The position numbers and the translations under genes are program-made. DNA of 8,592 bases from Oscillospiraceae bacterium. GTDB taxonomy: Bacteria > Bacillota > Clostridia > Oscillospirales > Ruminococcaceae. The notes under the pieces are model-generated. The model ran no database searches and was not told where the DNA came from. It saw only the letters and a list, made by a program, of their open reading frames with translations. Location: contig RKCM01000212.1 in assembly GCA_014858325.1 (NCBI GenBank), positions 1 to 8,592 of the forward strand, given 5' to 3'. Shown here one piece after another: positions 1 through 3,964 of the stretch. Every line of letters begins with the position of its first letter. Positions within the stretch are counted from its first letter, which is position 1.

Positions 1-426
1 CAGAACGACGGCGAGTTCGTGGGCGGCTGCATTGCAGGCGGCCGCAACTATTTCCACATCAACTCTGCCGGCGATGCGGAGCCCTGCGTCTTCATCCACT
101 ATTCCAACGCCAACATCCACGACAGCAGCATTCTGGAGATCCTCCACAGCCCGCTGTTCATGGCATACCACAACGGCCAGCCCTTCAACAAAAACCACCT
201 CCGCCCCTGCCCCATGCTGGAAAACCCCGAGCTGCTGCGGAAGATGGTCCACGAGACCGGCGCCCACAACACCGACCAGCAGAGCCCGGAGAGCGTCGAT
301 CACCTCTGCGACAAGTGCAAAGAGTACGCCGTCCGCTGGCAGCCCATGGCGGACGAGATCTGGTCCCACACCAAGATCCGCGAGAGCCGGTATGAGAACT
401 ACAAGGATTGGAAGCCCAACGCATAA
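1..426 (+). CDS. Radical SAM protein, C-terminal fragment with SPASM-like cysteine tail
   Basis: The frame is open from the first base, so the gene begins upstream; the GTG at 19 is internal and only the last 141 residues are visible. The fragment starts with a GGC-x2-GGR-type motif and has cysteines at visible positions 10, 29, 70, 103 and 106, including a terminal CDKC pair. This pattern (G-x-C, then D-x-x-x-C about 19 residues later, then C-P and C-x2-C) resembles the SPASM/twitch tails of radical SAM enzymes, which bind auxiliary [4Fe-4S] clusters. The AdoMet-binding CxxxCxxC motif would lie in the missing N-terminal part, so the reaction cannot be named; peptide or protein modification is common in the class. 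The stop codon is followed by a long hairpin shared with the convergent MATE gene. An alternative would be another cysteine-rich Fe-S protein. Confidence 0.75.
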   Translation, partial: QNDGEFVGGCIAGGRNYFHINSAGDAEPCVFIHYSNANIHDSSILEILHSPLFMAYHNGQPFNKNHLRPCPMLENPELLRKMVHETGAHNTDQQSPESVDHLCDKCKEYAVRWQPMADEIWSHTKIRESRYENYKDWKPNA

Positions 427-465
427 ATAAGAGCACGCCCTGAGATTACTCCCAGAGATCGCAAT

Positions 466-519
466 AACCGACAACGCCGCCCGGTACAGCCAAAACTGTA
501 CCGGGCGGCGTTGTCGGTT
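466..519. terminator. 24-bp perfect hairpin between convergent genes, probable bidirectional terminator
   Basis: Arms 466-489 and 496-519 are perfectly complementary over 24 bp and enclose a 6-nt loop (490-495). The hairpin lies between the stop of the radical SAM gene and the stop of the convergent MATE gene, where a terminator for both is expected. Neither strand has a U-run after the stem, so it is not a textbook intrinsic terminator. It may block read-through or protect 3' ends. Its core GCCGCCCGGT is identical to the stem core at 8260-8269. Confidence 0.6.
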
Positions 520-546
520 GCGCCCTGCTCTGCCTGTGGGCCGGGC

Positions 547-1869
547 TCAGACGCTCTTTTTGTAGACGACTGCCGCCACGATGGCCGAGAGCACTTCCGT
601 CATCCAGAAGGCGTGCCAGACGCCCACGGGGCCGAAAGCGCGGCAGAGCACAAAGGCCAGCGGCATGATGAAGACGATGTAGCGGCACAGGGAGATGACC
701 AGCGACTGCGTGCCTTTGCCCAGGCCCTCCAAGGCACCCGAAGTGGTGGTGGACACCGCCGAGACCACGAAGCCGATGGAGATGATGCGCAGGGCCGTCC
801 GGCCGATGGCGATGGTCTCGGGGTTCTGGGTAAAGAGGCCCATCAGCGTGCCGGAAGCTGCCAGACAGCCCAGCGTGCCCGCCGCCATGATGACGGCGCT
901 CATACCCAGCGTCAGCTGGTACAGCTTGCGCACCCGCTTGTGCTCGCCCGCGCCGTAGTTGTACCCCACGAGGGGGCGCATCCCCTGCACGATGCCGTTG
1001 GCGGGCAGGTAGAGAAAGGTCTGCAGCTTGTAGTAGATGCCCAGCACAACGACATAGCTTTCGGAGTAAGCCGCCAGCAGTCCGTTGAGGAAGGTGACCA
1101 GCAGGGAGGGCAGGGCCAGATTGAGGATGGCGGGCACGCCGATGGCGTAGAGCCGGGCTTCCAGCGCGGCCTGGAAATGCAGCCACAGTCGGCGGAACCG
1201 CAGCGGCAGCTCGGTGGTGCAGTAGACTGCCAGATAGACGGCAAGGCTCAGGGTCTGGCCGATGCCGGTGGCCAGCGCCGCACCGGCAATGCCCATTTTG
1301 GGAAAGGGCCCGATGCCGAAGATGAGCAGCGGGTCCAGCAGAATGTTGCCCACACAGCCCGTGATCAGGGCTGCCATGGTCAGCTTCATCCGGCCCAACG
1401 CCTGAAAGATCTTCTCAAAGGCAAGGCCCGCCATGTTGATGGTGGAAAAGGCGAACACGATGCGGGCGTAGGTGATGCCCATGGAAAGGGTGTTGGTGTC
1501 CGAGGTGAAGCGGCCCAGAAACCACGGGAGGACAAAGATGCAGACAACGGTGCCCACCACGCCGTGCAGCAGGGAAAGCGCCATGCCGTGGGTGGCGGCG
1601 GCTTCGGCTTTTTCCCGCTCGCCTGCGCCCAGATGCAGCGCCACCAGCGCGTTGATGCCGATGCCAAAGCCGATGGCGATGGCGGCAAGCAGGTTCTGGA
1701 TGGGGAAGACGAGGGAGAGCGCCGTCATGGCGTTCTCGCTGATCTGCGCCACAAACAGGCTGTCTACGATGTTATAAAGGGAGTTGACCAGCATCGAGAT
1801 GACGTTGGGCAGGGCCATGGAGACCAGCAGCGGGAAGACCGGCCGCTCTTTCATAAAGGTGTTGTTCAT
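547..1869 (-). CDS. MATE-family multidrug/toxin efflux transporter
   Basis: A 440-residue integral membrane protein of the normal length for MATE (NorM/MepA-type) cation-coupled antiporters, which export cationic drugs, dyes or metabolites. About 12 hydrophobic segments run through it. Recognisable features are the N-terminal PLLVSMALPNVISMLVNSLY region with NIVDSLFVAQ, and in the second half a GIVQGMRPLVGYNYGAGEHK motif, which is typical of MepA/DinF-like MATE proteins. I chose the ATG at 1869-1867 because AAAGGAG (1886-1880 on the minus strand) lies 10 nt upstream and the protein then begins at the family's usual N-terminus; the frame stays open further upstream to 2145, but that part is leader sequence without a ribosome binding site. 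A promoter and an intrinsic terminator lie upstream, so expression is probably controlled by premature termination. The substrate cannot be read from the sequence. Confidence 0.93.
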   Translation of the reverse strand: MNNTFMKERPVFPLLVSMALPNVISMLVNSLYNIVDSLFVAQISENAMTALSLVFPIQNLLAAIAIGFGIGINALVALHLGAGEREKAEAAATHGMALSLLHGVVGTVVCIFVLPWFLGRFTSDTNTLSMGITYARIVFAFSTINMAGLAFEKIFQALGRMKLTMAALITGCVGNILLDPLLIFGIGPFPKMGIAGAALATGIGQTLSLAVYLAVYCTTELPLRFRRLWLHFQAALEARLYAIGVPAILNLALPSLLVTFLNGLLAAYSESYVVVLGIYYKLQTFLYLPANGIVQGMRPLVGYNYGAGEHKRVRKLYQLTLGMSAVIMAAGTLGCLAASGTLMGLFTQNPETIAIGRTALRIISIGFVVSAVSTTTSGALEGLGKGTQSLVISLCRYIVFIMPLAFVLCRAFGPVGVWHAFWMTEVLSAIVAAVVYKKSV

Positions 1870-1914
1870 GGGGAAAAGGCTCCTTTCCGGGTGGAGGGGG
1901 ATACGGCGGGACGC

Positions 1915-1952
1915 AAAAAAGCCACACAATGGCTTTTGCACCATTGTGTGGC
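1915..1952 (-). terminator. Intrinsic terminator in the MATE leader (candidate attenuator)
   Basis: On the minus strand, a perfect 12-bp stem (arms 1952-1941 and 1932-1921, 8-nt loop) is followed directly by six T residues (1920-1915). It lies downstream of the promoter at 2031-2002 and 46 nt before the MATE start codon, so it would stop transcription before the gene. The plus strand has no T-run after the stem, so it acts only in the MATE direction. GTGTGG at 1984-1979 could pair with CCACAC at 1951-1946 in the 5' arm and act as a short antiterminator. The existence of the hairpin is certain; its regulatory role is inferred. Confidence 0.7.
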
Positions 1953-2001
1953 GAAAAATAGCTGATGACTGTAAAAATCCACACGATATTTTAGGAACTA
2001 C

Positions 2002-2031
2002 AGCATACCATAAAAGGGGAGGGTTTGTCAA
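2002..2031 (-). promoter_or_regulatory. Promoter of the MATE gene
   Basis: Minus strand: perfect -35 TTGACA (2031-2026), 18-bp spacer, -10 TATGCT (2007-2002) preceded by an extended TGG. The start would be near 1995, giving a leader of about 125 nt that contains the terminator at 1952-1915. Confidence 0.7.
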
Positions 2032-2076
2032 GTGCAAAGTATGACTTTTCAGACTGGAATTTTGCGCTCCCGCCGC

Positions 2077-2105
2077 TTGCGTTTCACCCATCTCTGTGGT
2101 ATGAT
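2077..2105 (+). promoter_or_regulatory. Candidate extended -10 promoter upstream of the HMA gene
   Basis: Weak -35 TTGCGT (2077-2082), 17-bp spacer and -10 TATGAT (2100-2105) with an extended TGG just before it. The start would be near 2112, giving a leader of about 170 nt before the HMA gene. A second, poorer promoter candidate overlaps the inverted repeat at 2190-2205 (TTGATC 2179-2184, TAACAA 2202-2207). Confidence 0.5.
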
Positions 2106-2158
2106 AAACATAGAAGCCGATCGCAGGCACAGGGGCGTGCCCCATGGGCCGGAGCGCT

Positions 2159-2176
2159 GCCGCAATGCGGCCTTTT
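2159..2176 (+). terminator. Small hairpin followed by T-run in the HMA leader
   Basis: GCCGC (2159-2163) and GCGGC (2167-2171) form a 5-bp stem with loop AAT, followed by C and TTTT, then GTTT. It could be a weak attenuator, or the end of a short transcript from the promoter at 2077-2105. The stem is short, so termination is uncertain. Confidence 0.3.
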
Positions 2177-2189
2177 GTTTGATCTTGCG

Positions 2190-2205
2190 GTTAGCGCTAG
2201 CTAAC
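2190..2205 (+). promoter_or_regulatory. Inverted repeat upstream of the HMA gene, possible metal-regulator operator
   Basis: GTTAGC (2190-2195) and GCTAAC (2200-2205) are perfect inverted arms around GCTA. The TTAG...CTAA arrangement resembles binding sites of DtxR/IdeR-family iron or manganese repressors, and it lies 80 bp before a metal-binding-domain gene, overlapping a possible promoter. The regulator assignment is an inference from resemblance; no regulator gene is in the window. Confidence 0.45.
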
Positions 2206-2284
2206 AAAATGACGAAAATGCAGGGCGTGCTTTGTGCAAAACGCACAGGCGGCTCGGTGCAGAAGCTCCCCGGAGGTAGAGACA

Positions 2285-2548
2285 ATGGTAGAGACGATTT
2301 TGAAGATCGACGGCATGATGTGCGGGATGTGCGAGAGCCACATCAACGATGTGGTGCGCAAAACGGCCAACATCCAGAAGGTGTCGTCTTCCCACACCAG
2401 GGGCGAGACGGTCATCCTCTCGGAGCAGCCGCTGGACATCGAGGCGCTGCGCAGGGCCATCGCGGAGACGGGCTATACCGTCAAGGGCGCACAGGAAAAG
2501 CCCTACGAGAAAAAGGGCTTTTTCGCGTCGCTGTTTCATAAAGGGTAA
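2285..2548 (+). CDS. Small heavy-metal-associated (HMA) domain protein, stand-alone
   Basis: An 87-residue soluble protein consisting mostly of one HMA (CopZ/Atx1-like) ferredoxin-fold domain. The metal-binding motif is GMMCGMC with C13 and C16, in the expected loop after the first strand (ILKIDG). The remainder fits the beta-alpha-beta-beta-alpha-beta order, ending at TGYTV, and is followed by a basic/aromatic tail (KKGFFASLFHKG). Proteins of this type bind Cu(I) or another soft/transition metal and pass it to a P-type ATPase or sensor, but none is adjacent here. Start ATG 2285 was chosen because GGAGG lies about 8 nt upstream; an in-frame GTG at 2234 would add a non-conserved stretch. The TTAG-type inverted repeat upstream suggests metal control. 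The stop codon overlaps the end of a palindromic repeat. Metal specificity is unknown. Confidence 0.88.
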   Translation: MVETILKIDGMMCGMCESHINDVVRKTANIQKVSSSHTRGETVILSEQPLDIEALRRAIAETGYTVKGAQEKPYEKKGFFASLFHKG

Positions 2549-2649
2549 CCTCTCAGGCGCTCCGCGCCAGCTCCCCTAGCAAGGGGAGCCAAGGCACGCT
2601 GCTTGCCTCTCCTATTAGGAGAGGTGGCCCCGAAGGGGACGGAGAGGTT
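2547..2649. repeat. 103-bp palindromic intergenic repeat element
   Basis: Terminal inverted repeats AACCTCTC (2547-2554) and GAGAGGTT (2642-2649) enclose four internal hairpins: GGCGC/GCGCC, GCTCCCCT/AAGGGGAGC, CCTCTCC/GGAGAGG and CCCC/GGGG around GAA. The first two bases are the last two of the HMA stop codon. The element has no reading frame and no U-run. Its design (nested short stems, AACCTCTC ends) matches dispersed palindromic repeats I recall from Faecalibacterium-like genomes; copy number cannot be seen from one window. Confidence 0.72.
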
Positions 2650-2670
2650 TATTTTAGGAGGTGCGGTTTC

Positions 2671-3642
2671 ATGAGGATTCTGGTGTACGGTGCAGGCGTG
2701 CAGGGAAGCGAACTGGCGCACAGGCTGCTGCAAAACGAGAAAAACGTGGTCACGCTGCTGACACGGGGCGAGAGGAAGGATGCCATCGACGAGAAGGGCC
2801 TCATCATCCGCCACTGGGCGCAGCGGAAGACCACTGTGGACCGGGTGCCGACCATCGACCATCTGGCCCCGGAGGATTTCTACGACGTCATCTTTGTGGC
2901 CGTGCAGGCCCAGCAGGTGGCCGATGTGCTGCCTGCCCTCAAGGCCAACCGCAGCGAGTACATCGTCTTTTTGGGCAACCAGCCCCATGCCCGCTCGGTG
3001 GTGCAGGCCATGCAGCGCCCGGCGGATAAGATCGCCTTCGGTTTCCAGAACAATGCGGGCCGTCGCGAGAGCGGGCAGGTCCTCAGCGTCCATGCCGGGT
3101 TCGGCATCACCGTCGGCGGTGCCACGGCCCCTCTTTCCGGCGTGTTCCGCCAGCGGCTGCAGGCTGCTTTTGACGGCGTGAAGGTCCGACTGACCTTCTA
3201 CAGCGATATGGATGAGTGGCTCAAGTGCCACATTGCCTTTATCCTGCCCGTCTGCTATGCTGCCTACGCCTGCGGCGGCGATCTGTCCCGCCTGACGGCC
3301 GAGCAGCGCAAGCAGATCTTGGACGCCGCATGGGAGGGCTGCAATATGCTCAAGGCGGCAGGCGTCCCGGTAAACGACAAGGAAAGCACGGCCTACTACG
3401 AGGCCTGCACCCCCGGCCGGAAAAAGATGGAGCGGATGCTCTTCCTCCTGGCCAAGACCCCGCTGGGCGAGCTCTGCGCCTCCGACCACGCCATGTACGC
3501 GGTGGCCGAGATGCAGTATCTGGATGAGGCCTTTGCGGGCATCCGCGCGGCGACGAACACTGCCATGCCCGCCTGGGACACCCTGCGCAGCGAGATGCCC
3601 ACCTGGAAAACGCTGCTGCTGCGCAGCAAACACCGCGTATAA
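2671..3642 (+). CDS. Ketopantoate reductase-like (ApbA/PanE-family) NAD(P)-dependent dehydrogenase
   Basis: A 323-residue protein, slightly longer than typical PanE. The N-terminus is a Rossmann fold with the nucleotide motif GAGVQG (residues 7-12), then a strand pair leading to FVAVQAQQ and FLGNQPH (N103, equivalent to the cofactor/substrate-contacting Asn of PanE). A helical C-terminal domain follows, with W183-L-K185 matching the position of the catalytic lysine. In E. coli PanE that lysine is followed at +4 and +8 by asparagines that contact substrate; here those positions are A189 and P193. It may therefore reduce a different 2-oxo acid or be an uncharacterised family member, so I give no panE symbol. 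ATG 2671 is preceded by AGGAGGT with 8-nt spacing. It lies downstream of the HMA gene and the repeat, and ends before the terminator at 3658. Confidence 0.82.
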   Translation: MRILVYGAGVQGSELAHRLLQNEKNVVTLLTRGERKDAIDEKGLIIRHWAQRKTTVDRVPTIDHLAPEDFYDVIFVAVQAQQVADVLPALKANRSEYIVFLGNQPHARSVVQAMQRPADKIAFGFQNNAGRRESGQVLSVHAGFGITVGGATAPLSGVFRQRLQAAFDGVKVRLTFYSDMDEWLKCHIAFILPVCYAAYACGGDLSRLTAEQRKQILDAAWEGCNMLKAAGVPVNDKESTAYYEACTPGRKKMERMLFLLAKTPLGELCASDHAMYAVAEMQYLDEAFAGIRAATNTAMPAWDTLRSEMPTWKTLLLRSKHRV

Positions 3643-3657
3643 CAGCAAAACCGAACG

Positions 3658-3689
3658 AGCCTTCCCGTTTGCAGCGGGAGGGCTTTTTT
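3658..3689 (+). terminator. Rho-independent terminator of the dehydrogenase gene
   Basis: A 10-bp stem (3658-3667 with 3675-3684, one G-T pair, 7-nt loop) runs into T residues 3684-3689, 16 nt after the stop codon. A second, poorly paired stem with seven T residues (3747-3753) follows and may be a back-up or a relic. Confidence 0.88.
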
Positions 3690-3826
3690 CGTGCTTCCAA
3701 AGCCGGACGGTAAAAATCCTTTGCTAAAACCACCAAACTAGGCGGCTTTTTTTCGTCAAATTCACAAAATGTTTATCTTTTCGTCTGGAAATAACTATTT
3801 TTAACGTGTAAAATAAAAAGTGCGGA

Positions 3827-3855
3827 TTGAATGCACCGCCCGATTGATTTATAAT
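3827..3855 (+). promoter_or_regulatory. Promoter of the activase operon
   Basis: -35 TTGAAT (3827-3832), 17-bp spacer and perfect -10 TATAAT (3850-3855); start expected near 3862. The stretch before it (about 3755-3820) is strikingly AT-rich for this window and could serve as an UP element. It contains an inverted repeat TTTTA/TAAAA (3799-3803 and 3809-3813) just upstream of the -35 that might be an operator. Apart from this promoter and the terminators described, I see nothing else in 3643-3861. Confidence 0.82.
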
Positions 3856-3861
3856 ATGCCT

Positions 3862-3964
3862 GTATGTGGGCCGAAGTGGATTTCTTCGGCTCCTGCCTGT
3901 TTTTGCACCTCCCACACAGGGCAGAAAGCAGGGGAGAGAGGTCCTTCAAGGAGGAAAAACAACT
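3862..3964 (+). promoter_or_regulatory. Structured 5' leader of the activase operon, possible riboregulator
   Basis: The leader of about 100 nt holds a 7-bp hairpin GCCGAAG/CTTCGGC (3870-3876 and 3884-3890) and a longer-range pairing CTGCCTGT (3893-3900) with ACAGGGCAG (3916-3924, one bulge). TGTGGG (3865-3870) can pair with CCCACA (3911-3916). CCTCC at 3908-3912 is complementary to the ribosome binding site GGAGG (3950-3954) and overlaps that second pairing, so the folds compete. I recognise no known riboswitch class. The pairings are visible; control of translation is inferred. Confidence 0.4.

Noticed and set aside
511..1965. Plus-strand open frame of 484 codons opposite the MATE gene
   Set aside because: Highly charged, Gln/Gly/His-rich product with no fold features; the minus frame is an unmistakable membrane transporter.
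1870..2145. N-terminal extension of the MATE protein to 532 residues
   Set aside because: The extension covers the promoter and terminator hairpin, has no ribosome binding site and is not MATE-like; the ATG at 1869 has a proper one.
2112..2284. Possible known riboswitch or 6S-like RNA before the HMA gene
   Set aside because: Only short hairpins are visible, and I could not match a known class.
2547..2649. CRISPR array or tRNA gene in the hairpin-rich gap
   Set aside because: No regularly spaced direct repeats and no cloverleaf or T-arm signature; the stems fit a single palindromic element.
3866..3964. ATG at 3866 as the start of the activase gene
   Set aside because: It lies only about four bases after the expected transcription start, has no ribosome binding site, and adds 33 non-conserved residues; GTG 3965 fits both.
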